Origin: Cardinalis cardinalis
Lineage: Eukaryota > Chordata > Aves > Passeriformes > Cardinalidae
DNA length: 64,000 bases
Assembly: GCA_014549065.1 (NCBI GenBank)
Contig: JACDOX010000004.1
Location: 9,730,370 to 9,794,369 of the forward strand
Reading direction: 5' to 3'
Each line of letters opens with the position of its first letter. Positions within the stretch are counted from its first letter, which is position 1. Shown here in pieces: positions 1-11,502 of this stretch. Made by a program: the position numbers and the translations under genes. The notes under the pieces are model-generated. The model was given only the letters and a program-made list of their open reading frames with translations. It made no database searches and was not told the origin of the DNA.

Positions 1-319
1 CTCCTGAGCAAGCCACCCACACAGGACAGATATTTCAAAAAGCTNCTGTTTAAAATATTGTAGTGATAAGTGAGTCACAGGAGAATGAAATGTTGGACAT
101 TTTTTGGCTTCTAGCATTGGATATAGGATAGAAACTTCAAAACTTCGAGGAAGAAAGAACAAGTCTTCTTTTTATCGTGATGAGTAATTAAAGAAGAAAA
201 AAGAGAAATTGTATTTGATGGATTTTATATATGGTGCTTCAAGATAACCAACAAAGTAAAAGCAAGATATTTTTTCATTTATGCATTTTTGAAGCACAGT
301 TTACACTTTAGTCCTATTA

Positions 320-345
320 CTTAAATTATCTTTGACTGAAAACAC
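320..345 (+). repeat. Dispersed 26-bp repeat, copy 1
   Basis: The 26 bases starting CTTAAATTATC and ending TGAAAACAC recur exactly at 3051-3076. In both copies a CTTTACATTC-like string follows 15-30 bases later, so the homology may be longer than the exact core. I do not recognise the family. Confidence 0.6.
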
Positions 346-3050
346 ACATCTTGAACTTTACATTCAAAATTTTAAAACTGTATTCAATTCATGCAAAGAT
401 ATCAAAGCAGAGTTATTAGCACTTCTGTATCAAACCATGCTACCAGTAGTTGTAGATGTCAGCATCTATCTCAGCTNCTTAAAGAACTTGCCAACATTTT
501 CAATCGCTTCAGTTTCTTCATTCCCACTCTACTTAAATAATTTAAATGAAAATGTCTTTGCAATGACTTTAAACACTAAAGTGCAAACATTCCATTTAAA
601 TGTTTCAAAACATTTCTAGCCGTGTACATTGTATTTTTATTTTTTAGTATCCTGATTTAAAATCCAAATTTATGGCCTTTAACATTGTAAGTAGAGAAAA
701 AGGAATTTAGAGTTTGGCTTTTGGGACATATTTTGTCTTTTTTTAGTCATCCTATTTGAGGACCAATATATCGGGAGAGATGTCAAACAAACAGTTTTCT
801 GAGTCCAAGATTTTGAGGGAAGTATTAGCTGTGAGATAATAGCGCTCTCATTTTTATGTGCCTCCTGCATGGTGTATCATAGAACTGTAAAAAATACTTT
901 GGAGTGAGCCTAGAGCTAGCTCTATAGTGAAAAATTTTATTCTTANTTAAATTTTAGAATTTTTAAATTGAAATTAAAACCTCTGTCTTTTNGTCCAGAT
1001 ACATCAAATCTAATAATCAAACTAATTGTCCACAGAGAACCTGGGAAATNATTTTTATCTGTACATATTCCCTGTACGAAGTGTAAAACTCAGATTATTC
1101 ATTTGAAAACCTAATTTTGCTCAAAAAAAAAATGTGGCTTATCATTCTTGTTTGAACAGAATGATAGCAGAACTATATGCTTAATCTGTACTGGGATCTT
1201 TATCATGCTGAAGCTAATACTAACCCTCTCACATCAGAAATATCTTTAGTTGCTTTGGTTTTAGTTTTAATTCTTTTAAAAATTTTTCTGTGTTTTTTAT
1301 TTGTTTTTGGTATTGGTTTTCTTGTTTGTTTTTTTTTTTTTTTAATGGATTTCACACAGGAACTCTATTTTTTATGATATTGAGTGCCCACAAACAACGC
1401 CTTACTTCTCATCCTTAGACAGTGAATAATGGAAATGCACAAAAAAAACCCCTGGGGCTCATGACAATGAGAAAATATAGTTGCTGTATTCAGTAAAAGT
1501 AGATAAAGCTGATATATGCTGCTCAATTATAAGATTATCTATAGAGAAATTATTCAAAGTCCTTTGATCTACATATTTTCCCAAGCACTTTGTTTTTGAG
1601 GAAGGGTACTGTTCTCTCATGTCACGTACATTTGTCTGATAGATGTTTTTATAGTTACACATGATTAATTTTTTTCTATATAAGTTTGCAAGCCTATGTG
1701 AAAATTGCAATTAACTTTACTGAAGCACAACAGTTTTAAAGGTACATGGCATTGAACCAGGATTTTTTGAGAAGAGCTGGAGTTCAGTTTTGTCTACCAT
1801 GCTTAGTAAAGCTTTTACTGCAGTCATAGCCAAANATTTTACCCTCTTGCTGTCAAAGCAATTTAGCTGCATCTTCATTTCATGAGGCCAGGGATTCTGA
1901 AGCAATCTCTAACCTGCTGTAGCAAATAAATAAAGTCCTATCATTTTACCAGCTTAGCAGTATAAATAACGAAGTTAAATCATACATGTTNATGTCATGA
2001 CAAATGAAGTAGTTTTTTATGAACTTCTGCATACATATTAAAGCTTATTTTTTTTGTATTTGAAATTCTTCACTGACAATGCACTTATGACATCTGCATC
2101 TCCAGACTTTACATCATATTCAAACTTCCTTAATTATGAAATAAGTCACAAACATTAAGTATATTTAACTAATCAGTTAAAATATGAAGTTTAGAAAACT
2201 TAACATGAATGTATATTGCTAAGATTTTAAAGACTTTCTATCTTTTAGTAGAAAAGATAGGCTCAGTTGCTAATTTTGCTGTTTGGTTTTTTTTTTTTAA
2301 TAGATGCCAAAAAAGCCACCTAGACCTTTGACGCAAGCGTCATGTAGATTTTATGACTTNGTACTTTGAATCTATTTTGGGATAATAATGGTCATCTACT
2401 TATGCTAATAGATTTCCTTCCTTTTACAGAAGATGTGTTAGTTAAAGATAAATAGAATAGTATTTTCGTGTACTTACTGTTAATTTCTGCTACTTAGTCT
2501 AGGTACTAAAGACTAGGACTATAGTGGTTTTACAAACNGAGTTTGTCAATCAATAAATTGCTGTCAGCACTCCAAATTTTTATAGTTCCTAACTGACCTT
2601 TCAGCACCAATTGCTTGTTACAATTCCGATCTTATATGGTTTTTATGGGAAAGGCAGGAAATAATACAGTTTCTTATTGCTGACCACAGTTTGAGAACAG
2701 ATAATTAGACTCTTGTGAAGCTTTTGAGTCTAATAAAAATGCATTCTTCAGCAAGGTGGATAACATGAACCTCCTAGATGGCTTCTATGTATACAGTGAT
2801 GCCTTTAGAAAAAGAATCATTTTGAAGCCCATCTTTATGTGTGAAGGAGTTTAAAAGTAGTATGAAATAACCTCTACCTCAACCAGTATTTAAACATACA
2901 AAATTTAAGCTTTGCCTTTTAGGAATACTGAATTTCAATAAGATTGTCTGGGGTTTTTTTTCTCCTAAACATAAAATGTGGCGTGTTTGAGACTTTTAAA
3001 TTACTTGTTTTTTTCATTTCAGTGTTTTAAAATAGTACTATGACTGCAAC

Positions 3051-3076
3051 CTTAAATTATCTTTGACTGAAAACAC
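3051..3076 (+). repeat. Dispersed 26-bp repeat, copy 2
   Basis: Exact same-orientation copy of the 26 bases at 320-345. It is followed by an insertion-like AT-rich stretch and then the CTTTACATTC string shared with copy 1. The TTACC array begins about 35 bases downstream. Confidence 0.6.
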
Positions 3077-3110
3077 TAAAAATAAGCTTTTTAGCTTTAC
3101 ATTCTGTACT

Positions 3111-3148
3111 TTACCTTACCTTACCTTATCTTACCTTATCTTACCTTA
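3111..3148 (+). repeat. (TTACC)n pentanucleotide microsatellite
   Basis: About eight tandem pentamers, alternating TTACC with the variant TTATC. The C-to-T variants at regular positions suggest that a two-unit block was itself duplicated. Confidence 0.9.
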
Positions 3149-5578
3149 ATCTGTTTTAGAACCAGCTAAGCTTACCTATTTTTTGGTGCAAAAGATGCAG
3201 GCTGTCACTGCAAAGAGAATTATTTATGAAACTTCAAAAGCTATTTCCTCTGAAATGNGTACTCAAATGCACAATGCAAAAATAGGTAAGTGTTAGAGGC
3301 AATGCTGTTATTCAGAGACACAAAATAACAAGAGTTAAGTAAAATCTTGGAAACCCAGAACACTTATAGACGAATTTCTTCTTCTGCATTTAGTTGGAGC
3401 ACTTAACTGTCTTGACATTTTCTGCCAAGTGGTGGTATCAATCATTCCACTATCATTGCTATGTGGTTATTTTCTGGGGTNTTTGTTTGTTTGTTGGTTT
3501 GTTTTGTTGTTTGAAGTTCTTTATGCACTCAGAATAGGAGCTTGATGAGTAAAAACAAACCTGTCTTTCTGGGTAACGATGGAAGTTCATAGCTTCAAAA
3601 ATAAGAAAATCTATCTTGACATACATATCTTTGCATTTTTACAAGCTTTTTCTGACAGGGTTCCAGATTCTATTAAAAATTTCTATGAAATGTTGTGCAT
3701 CTACTTGAAAGGTTCATCGTCTCCCACTCTGCAGAATGTTTTGCACATGGAGATATTGTTAAGATATATATATTTTTTCTTTTAANATTGTATTGCACCA
3801 TGGCAATTNTCCAGAGTTATACAGTAGTAGCTTGATAGATGTGATATTTTAAAATACTGCACATTATTTTTAAGAATCTCTGACCAGTTGATTGCCTACT
3901 TCCCTTACTGTCCTGGAGGTGAATTTAGAAAGGTAGTTGAGCATGTAGACACAGCTTCCTCAACTCCCTTTTGTTGTAACAGCTTGTTTGTTCTTGACAA
4001 GATACAGCTAAATCATTATATCTCCTGGATGAAAATCAGAGGGAATTATTGGTAGGAGAAAAGGAGAGGCATAAATGNCAGAAGACAATAGGAATTTTCA
4101 GCTAAGATTTATGCAGAATAGATTCATGCAGAGCCTTTGAACACANTTTTTTTCCAACTCCTGCTCAGAGATTTTAAGGTGATTGAATACTGTATGATTT
4201 TAATGAGGAAAATAGATTTGTTACTTCAGCACAGGTAGTGCTGAATTGGAAAAAGTGTATTGCAATTTAAGTGTCTGATGTCAGCACAGCCTAAAATTCT
4301 TACTTCCCAAAAGAAAACNTATTAACTTCGTACCCAGGAACAACAGTGAAAGTTTCTGAAGCGGAAATACAAAACTTAATCTTTTCATCTCCAAANATCT
4401 CACAGCTTAGTCCTCTGAACTCCATAAACTTTCTGCTTTCCTTCAACATCAGCCAACAGAGAATGGAAAAAAACCCCACATATCCAAAATATTCTGATAC
4501 TGTTTTNTTTATGCTGAGATAATGAACTTTTTACTAACTTCTACTTAAAATGTGGATAGAAGTGAAAAATAAGAATACATGGCATCTTGTAGGATAAGTC
4601 AAACTGATAGAACAAATGAGGTACACAAGTAATCTTATCAGTGGTTCTAATGTTGATGTTAAGGCAAATATAATNGCAAAGGAGTTAAGCAACAACGTCA
4701 TTCAGATCAGGAAGTCCCGATAAAAAAAGTTAAAAAAAACCCCACCAGTAACCAGATTAAGGTTTTTTATGCCAGAATAAATCAAGTCTCAAAGACAAGT
4801 CATTTTTCCCCATGTTTAGACAGGCTGAACTACAGAATAATAGTCCTCCAATGGCAGCGCTAACTGTATTTCGAGTTTATCTGAAGCACAAAGGATTCTC
4901 TGGCCCAATATGCACCATTAATCCTTAATGCTGACAGGTCAATACATTTGTTATTTTTCTAAGGGTGAAAAACTTTATCCTACAGATTACATTTAGACAT
5001 TGTTACAAATAGTAATAGTAGGCACACAAAAAAAGAACCAATATCTTAGAAAAAGCTATTTAAGATATGGGCAAACAGGTTAATCCACTATCTGAAATAT
5101 GTGTTGAAAAATTCATAATCCTGAAGACTGTTAGCTCNTTCTCATTGTGGAGGTTTTATTAAGGCTTTTGGGATGATGAACTCTGTGTTGTTCAATTTTA
5201 CTCAGGTTTACAGCTTAGTGACCTCAAATTTTATTTTCATAGTCCATATCTTCACACTTTAAGCCCTGGTTTCTATTTTTAAAGGGATTAAATTNCTGTG
5301 AACCATTATTCTGCTCCCAACGTTTTTATTGAGAATGGAAAATGGATTGGAACCAAGACATTCCCGCATTCCCTCCTGTCCATCCTTCTTCTCCTCCTCC
5401 CTGGAGCAGTTTCTGTATTCCAAGAAATGACACAATTAAAACTTTTTGTGAAATCCTACAATGGTCATTCAGCCTTTGTCCCTTTGTCACTAGGGCCCTC
5501 AGTGGTCAAATTACAGAGGTAACCTATTTTCTTTATTATCAAAGTATTTCAAAAACTTGCAATGAAGAAAGGAGAAAA

Positions 5579-5623
5579 GTATGTATGTATGTATGTATGT
5601 ATCTATCTATCTATCTATCTATC
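5579..5623 (+). repeat. Compound microsatellite (ATGT)n(ATCT)n
   Basis: About five ATGT units change directly into about five ATCT units. The array creates the repetitive tail of a chance 117-residue frame (5342-5695), which is not considered a gene. Confidence 0.95.
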
Positions 5624-6597
5624 AACAACAAAATCCCACAAAAGATAGAAAAAATATTAGCAATTGATATTTTAAGGTCTTATTTTGTCCTGTAGGTTAA
5701 CTGCAGATGTGTGCTCTCTCAATTCTATCATACGTATCTTATGTTTGATAAATTCTATTGCACCAAGTAACTTAGGGGTTTAGTAAGAATTTATTACTAT
5801 GAATTTGTATTATAAACTAGGAATTCTTAAAATGTCAGAAGAGAAAGACAAAATAGTTAGATTTGTGTGTCATAGGATGTTTAAGAGCCAACTACATAAT
5901 ATGAAGCAAAAAAATAAAACTTCTAATTTTTGGATGTGCAGAGTAGCATCTCCAGAAGAAATGGATAAGTAATAATGTCATTGTGCAAGACCTCAGCTGG
6001 CATATTTCCTCAAAAATGAAGAAATAAGTCAGGAAAAGTTAACATAGAATTCACAGCTGTGATCAAGGACATGGAAAATTGAACTATGAATGGAAAATAG
6101 AGGCNAGTTTGTTAGTTTTAACTTAGGTAAATAAAAGCTGAAAGGGATATGATAGATGTTTTATACACATGAAGATAAATATTAGGTAAGATAAAGCTAA
6201 TGTTGGAAATAGATATACATGCACTGTAAAAATAATAAAGCAAAATTTGAAAAAATAAAATTAAGAGGACAGCCTTACCAGCACAACAGAAGNAAACTCA
6301 ACAGGTTTATTGAAAAGATGAAAACTCGACATAGACCTGACATCTTTTTTAGATTAGAAGAAGCATGCTACAGCATGCAGCTGCATAAGGTTTCTCCTGG
6401 TTTTATATTTCTCAGAATTGTTGTCCCANTTTAAGTTCCATTAGGAAACCATCATTACATCTTATACAACTTCTCAGTAATGCTGGAGCTGTATCAGAGG
6501 TATAAGAAGAGTAGACAGGATGTTCCTGCCTTTAGTCCCCAAATTCTGATATGTACGGAGTGCTCCCAACATGGTCTTTTAGGTCACTTTGTTTATA

Positions 6598-6665
6598 CTT
6601 CTTTTTAAAGACAAAAAGTCTATCATATTGTCTTCTTTTTAAAGACAAAGAGTCTATCATATTCA
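6598..6665 (+). repeat. 34-bp tandem duplication beside the assembly gap
   Basis: Two head-to-tail copies of a 34-bp unit (6598-6631 and 6632-6665) differ at three positions. The second copy stops one base before the run of N, so the array may continue into the unresolved sequence. Confidence 0.9.
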
Positions 6666-6666
6666 C

Positions 6667-6786
6667 NNNNNNNNNNNNNNNNNNNNNNNNNNNNNNNNNN
6701 NNNNNNNNNNNNNNNNNNNNNNNNNNNNNNNNNNNNNNNNNNNNNNNNNNNNNNNNNNNNNNNNNNNNNNNNNNNNNNNNNNNNNN
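6667..6786. other. Assembly gap (120 N)
   Basis: A run of 120 undetermined bases, the only multi-base gap in the window. The frame drawn across it (6551-6811) has no meaning. Confidence 0.99.
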
Positions 6787-7669
6787 TAGTCTCTTGTATT
6801 TGACAGTTTGAATTGATATTTCTTGTAAATATAGATTTTGCTAAGAATTCACAAGGAAATATGTCAATCCACCAAACTAGNGAAGGATTTCTAATAATTT
6901 CAACATTAAAACTTTAGATTAGATTCTAAAAGGAAGCAGAAATTTTGCCAGTTTTCTATGTGNAGTTATTGGCCCTATTGTTTTCTTTATAGTTCAGTAG
7001 CATTTCTTTCTATATATTCATCCAAAAATCTATTTTAAAATCTCTTATCCAGGTGAATCTGAGTTTCATATTGACCACGAACTTTGAAACTATGCACAGT
7101 ACCAAACCCATGACAAAAAACCAACCAAAAAAAAATACCCACAAACCAAAATCCAACCAAATCAAAACAAAAAAATAACCAAGGAATCAAGGAACAAGGG
7201 TAGCCTGAAAAAGGAAAAGATACAATGCAGGACTGCATTGCAGATACACTAAAAATAGTAAAAAAAACCCTTAAGAGCAATTGTAATGTGCCAAACTGTC
7301 CTCAACCTAAACCAATCAATAACATATCATTTAAAGACTCAGGGAAAAAAGATCAAGGCGCCAGGAGGTTTCGAAAGACGGTGCAACAGCCATGAGCTCT
7401 AATGATGTTCTAGAGAGGTAAAGTTGTGTCCATCCCTAAACTAAAAACCCCTGTAAGAGGTCCAATACAAGCTTTTGTTTCAGGTGGAGTAATTTTATTT
7501 CCATTAAGTTTGGATCTTCTCTGTATAGATAATTGCATATTTTAAAACCAATTATTACTTAGAATTAATAATTATTTTAAAAGGAAAGTGTCAGTTGTTC
7601 AGTGAAAACCCCTATTTCCTGTCTGGTATTCACATTAGCTCTTTTAAGACAAGTGTAAATTTCTGGAAG
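6787..7669. other. AT-rich non-coding DNA with an A/C-rich tract
   Basis: No gene is seen. Positions 7104-7180 form an A- and C-rich low-complexity tract (runs of A separated by CC), which produces a spurious Phe/Trp/Gly-rich minus-strand frame at 7035-7280. The G/A-rich end of the stretch, from about 7670, is taken to belong to the interrupted LTR described next. Confidence 0.6.
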
Positions 7670-8433
7670 AACAGAAATATCATGTGGGGGTGGGGCGAGA
7701 GGGGGAGAAAGAGGAAGAAGATGTTGTGGTGCTGTGAGGGTCCCCAGGACGAGGTGAGAGGTGAGAATTTGACTCCAGGTTCTCAGAAGGCTGATTTATT
7801 ATATTATAATATTATATTATATTAAAATAAATGATATATTAAAACTATACTAAAGAAAGAGAAAGGATACATCAGAAAGCTAGACAAGAATNAATAATAA
7901 AAACCTGTGACTGACCAGAGAGTCTGACACAGCTGGACTGGGATTTGTCNTTAAGTAAAAACAATTCANATGGAACCAATCAAAGATGCACCTGCCACAT
8001 TCCAAAGCAGCAAAACACAGGGAGANGCGATTANATAACATTGTTTACATTTCTTTTCTGAGGCTTGTCAGCTTCTCAGGAGAAAAATCCTGGCGAAGGC
8101 ATTTTTCAGAAAATCTCTTGGTGACAAGGAGATATTTGCTCTGATGATGTTTGTCATCCCAAGTCACTGTTAGAAGCAATGGAGCCCTGCTTCTGTGGGG
8201 ACAACTGAACACCNGCCTGCCACCTGGAAGTGGNGATTTACNCCTTCCTTAGCTCCACTTGTGTGCATGGCTTTTGCTTTCCTTATAAATCTGCCTTCAT
8301 CTTAACCCAGAAGTTTTCTCACTTTTACCCTTTCTAGTCTCTTCCCCTTTCCAGCCTCTTCACCATCACCCTGGGGCTCGTAAGCAAGCAGCTGTGTGGG
8401 TCTGAGATACCTACTGTAATGTTAGACATTACA
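7670..8433 (+). mobile_element. 5'-truncated avian ERV LTR, split by a younger LTR
   Basis: The part after 8127 matches the 3' half of a common avian LTR as I remember it. It has a GATGTTTGTCATCCCAAGT-like stretch, the GGAGCCCTGCTT motif, then GCTTTTGCTTTCCTTATAAA, the ACTTTTACCCTTTCTAG block and a final AGCAAGCAGCTGTGTGGG. The purine-rich piece before 7722 fits the region just upstream of the break. The element at 10412-11008 belongs to the same broad family and shares the CCTGCT..GGAAGT and TTTTGCTTT..TAAA.CTGCC landmarks. The 5' half is missing. The right end is placed at an ACATTACA string and is uncertain by some tens of bases, as is the left end. Confidence 0.65.
7722..8126 (-). mobile_element. 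Solo LTR, avian ERVL-like, nested in an older LTR
   Basis: On the minus strand this element runs from TGTCACCAAGAG to CACCACAACA, giving TG...CA ends over 405 bp. It is homologous along its length to the plus-strand LTR at 22708-23078: both carry AAATGTAAACAATG, CAGGTGCATCT.TGATTGG, an AT-rich promoter region and the polyadenylation signal followed by CAGCCTTCTGA. The signal lies at 7795-7800 on the minus strand. No internal retroviral genes adjoin it, so it is a solo LTR. The flanks (GAAGA and AGGAG) do not form a clean duplication. Five single N positions fall inside, which fits ambiguous reads from a multicopy repeat. Confidence 0.85.
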
Positions 8434-8483
8434 ATCACCCTGAAACTATTCATTACTATTCATCCCTTTGGCTGCATTGAAAG

Positions 8484-8516
8484 TAGTCTAAAAGACATTC
8501 TAGTCTAAAAGACATA
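8484..8516 (+). repeat. 17-bp tandem duplication
   Basis: TAGTCTAAAAGACAT occurs twice with a period of 17 bases, just downstream of the end of the interrupted LTR. Confidence 0.85.
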
Positions 8517-8645
8517 AGTTATATTTAATTTTATATAGAATATANAGGATAAGCAGTAATGTTGCAGGAAGCAAATTAAAGGTGCCTGTAACTAGTAGGG
8601 TTAAAAATGTCTGAATGTCTTATTAAACTTAATTTAGTTTCAATG

Positions 8646-8694
8646 GGTATCTGAAACATAACTGAGCAGGTATCTGAAACATAACTGAGCAGGT
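8646..8694 (+). repeat. 23-bp tandem duplication
   Basis: Two identical 23-bp units (8646-8668 and 8669-8691), followed by the first three bases of a third. The identity suggests a recent event, or a collapsed or expanded assembly. Confidence 0.92.
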
Positions 8695-8943
8695 TAACAA
8701 ATACATAAAATTATGACTGTTTATACTTTTAGAATATTTACAGAATGATCACAATATCAAAAGAAGTGAATAAAATGTGTTTAAATGACAAAATTCAGAG
8801 ACTGATACATGTTTGGACTGACTTCTTCAAGTCAGTTTGAAGATGCTTCAAAACCCAAAATACAGTACTAGGAGAATGCATGAATTAGAAGCAGTCAGGA
8901 GTCTCATAGCCTCAGTAGTTCTGATATTACTTTTATAAAAACA

Positions 8944-8970
8944 AGAAGGGTTTTTTAGAAGGGTTTTTTT
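8944..8970 (+). repeat. Short tandem repeat AGAAGGG-T(6-7)
   Basis: Two copies of AGAAGGG followed by six and then seven T residues. Likely replication slippage. Confidence 0.8.
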
Positions 8971-10411
8971 ATCATGTAACCAAACATGATACCTAGAAAA
9001 GAAATATTAGAANTTCTTCCTATTTGATCACAATGAAACATGACTTCAAAGATGAAAAGCATAGATTTATTTTACTGTATCCNGTTTATGTTTGAAAAAT
9101 ATATCTATTGTATTAAAGAAGTGTGCTGTGGAGAATGTTTATTGGATTTTTTTTTCCACTGGAATATACTTCCCAGACAAATTACTTTGAACTATAGGCT
9201 ATATAGGAAGGAATTAATATTTCAGTAAATTTTCATTAAAATACCTTTTGATGAGGCTTGTGATTGTAAGACAATATGGCACAAGGGAATCCTAACAAGT
9301 TGTGTGAATTATCTCTTGCTNTTGTCATAATACTTTTAAAGGAAGAACATTAAATCATCTTAAAATGGAAACTTAGGGAATTTAGTAATTAAAGTCTATG
9401 TTCATGGGAAAGGATATNATTAATATCAAAATATCTGCCCTTTTTGTGCCAATGAAAGTTACTTTAAAAATCCATTATTTTCTGCTGTAATTTTCAGGTC
9501 TATATTGACATATTATTTTAATGTCTTAGACATGCGACTTAGGGGGTTTTTGTCATAAGCAACTACATTCTACAGCTGCATATATGTATATTTAATTGTA
9601 ATTATATTCTGTGTAGCCAGCACTATGTACAGATGCATAACATTTTATAACTTTAATCTTTTACCACACCTTTCTAAGGAGGTGTGTTGCTTTCAAATAA
9701 TAAAGCAGAATCCATAGTATNGATTGGTAAGTGAATAAGGATACAAAATTCATAATTGCTGTTTTCCTAATCCCTGTTAACATGTTAGTATTTTCTTTCT
9801 TTGCACTGTAAAGTTTAGGTTTTGTCTTCCATAAAATTTAAATCATTGGCACCTTTAAAACAATGTACTACCTGGATTCCTAAAAGTTTAGAGGACATCA
9901 GTGATCTTCAGATTACATGGGTTTAATACAGAGTAATTAAAGAGTGACTAGAAGTTAATTACTCATTACTTGCAAAAATAAGGACATCAAATATCTTTAT
10001 GTTTCATTTTGAAAAGAAAAAACCAACCAAAATGTAATGAATTCTACATATGCATTAAGGTGCAACTAAGCACATAAATGTTTGAAGGCTCGCTTAACAT
10101 TTTCATCATCATTTACTAAAATAATAAAGTTAGAATTGGATAAAATGTTCTTTATTTAGATCAGATAGGCAACTTCTTGAATAAAAAAGTAGAATATTGA
10201 AGTTTGAGCTATGATAACTACCTAAGGTGGAGCCAAAACTTAAATCAATGTGAAAGGAAATTTATTTAAAAATACCAAATTTACAAATAAATAAATGTGA
10301 GTATTAAGAGTCTTTCAGAACTTACATGTCTAATATGCCAGACTAGGAAAAAAAAAANTTATGTATTCTATTAAAATACTCAAATACTAACAATAGAATT
10401 TAGTTTGGAGA

Positions 10412-11008
10412 TGTATTGGGTCTGTCTGAGAAGGAGTTCGTTTTTGTCACAGTAGCCCTCACAGTGCAGTGTTCTGCATTGGTGGCTAGAAAGATGCNGG
10501 AACCACACCTTTGGTTGGTGTTTTGGGCGCTGCTGAGCAGTCCTGGCACAGCATCAGTGCTGTCTCTCCATCATTCCACCACCATCAGTGGGCTGNGGGT
10601 AGGCAAGATCTTGGGAGAGGACAGGACTGGGACNGCTGACCCAAGCTGACCAAAGAGGTATTCTGCATCATATGATGTCTGCTGACATTAAAAATCAAAG
10701 AAAANGAGAAGTAAAGNGGGGTATCCATTATTTATAAGTTTTGCCTTCCAGAGGAACTGCTACTCATGCTGAAGTCCTGCTCTTTGGGAAGTAGCAGAAC
10801 ATTGCTTGCTGATGGGAAGTAGTGAATAAAGTCTTCNGCTTTTTTCTTTGTTTTTCTACATTAAATCTTTCTCTTTTGCTTTATTAAACTGCCTTGTCTC
10901 AACGCACAAGTTGTTTTCCATTTTATTTTCTTTCNCTTGACCAGCTAAGAAGGGGAAGTGATAGAGTGGCCTTGTCAGGCATGTGGCCTCCAGCCAAGGT
11001 CAACACAC
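10412..11008 (+). mobile_element. Solo LTR, avian ERV, plus strand
   Basis: It begins TGTATTGGGTCTGTCTGAG and shows landmarks of a widespread avian LTR: a GCACAGCATCAGTGCTGTCTC stretch, GACAG.GCTGACCCAAGCTGACC, then CCTGCTCTTTGGGAAGTAGC. A polyadenylation signal AATAAA lies at 10825-10830, followed by the TTTGCTTTATTAAACTGCC block. The 6-bp flanks TGGAGA (10406-10411) and TAGAGA (11009-11014) differ at one base and are a likely decayed target-site duplication. The length of about 597 bp is plausible for a whole LTR. Seven single N positions fall inside. No internal retroviral sequence adjoins it. Confidence 0.8.
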
Positions 11009-11461
11009 TAGAGAAGATAAATTTAATTTGAACCTTTTTTAATGACGTAATGCATGTTCACAATTTGTGGGAAATAAGAATTTTTTCATTTCATTATGAA
11101 TCATAAAAAAAAAGATAATTGTCAAATAAATTTCAGGGAACATTGCTTTTATTAAAACTTCCATTTTACTTCAATCTGAAGCATTTTGGAGAACATCAAG
11201 CTTTTATCTTGTCNTTGGAAGTGACATAGACATATTAATATTTTTATAATGGCTTGACAAGTTGGAATTATCTCTATATATTTGTTTAGGTTACTAGTAT
11301 TTTTCAGTATCATAACATTCCTTAGTTTATGTGGAAACTTAACTGATGCTGTAAACTAATTCCAAAATATATCTATAGAAAAAATAACTCCTAGCAGAAA
11401 CTCCATGCAATGCAATAAAATAAGACACTATGTCTTTAATTGTTCAAAATGTAGTTACGGC

Positions 11462-11502
11462 TTAGATAATTTTTAATCGATCTTCAATTAAAAATTACCT
11501 AA
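11462..11502. repeat. Inverted repeat, 16-bp arms
   Basis: The arm TTAGATAATTTTTAAT (11462-11477) pairs with ATTAAAAATTACCTAA (11487-11502) with one mismatch around a 9-base loop. A second near-palindrome, GAATTATCTGAAGATAATTC, follows at 11518-11537. The stems are too short for a typical microRNA precursor. Confidence 0.8.

Larger units (their letters stand above)
1..6597. other. AT-rich non-coding DNA, no gene seen
   Basis: No frame in this stretch has coding character. The longest (332-619 and 5298-5695) have no recognisable domain, and the second runs through a tetranucleotide repeat. It holds the TTACC array, the ATGT/ATCT array, two copies of a 26-bp repeat (320-345 and 3051-3076), and T/G-rich low-complexity runs near 1250-1345 and 3480-3515. 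One exon-like segment at 3201-3285 is described under findings. The remainder looks like unique intergenic or intronic sequence. Confidence 0.7.
8434..10411. other. AT-rich non-coding DNA with short tandem duplications
   Basis: No gene is seen. The stretch holds three small direct duplications: a 17-bp unit around 8484-8516, a 23-bp unit at 8646-8694, and an AGAAGGG plus poly-T unit at 8944-8970. The small frame at 9040-9228 has no recognisable content. Confidence 0.65.

Noticed and set aside
332..619. 95-residue open frame
   Set aside because: No domain, and composition follows the AT-rich background; chance frame.
5298..5695. Overlapping frames of 74 and 117 residues
   Set aside because: The longer one ends in a Tyr/Met/Ile repeat made by the ATGT/ATCT microsatellite, and neither has a recognisable domain.
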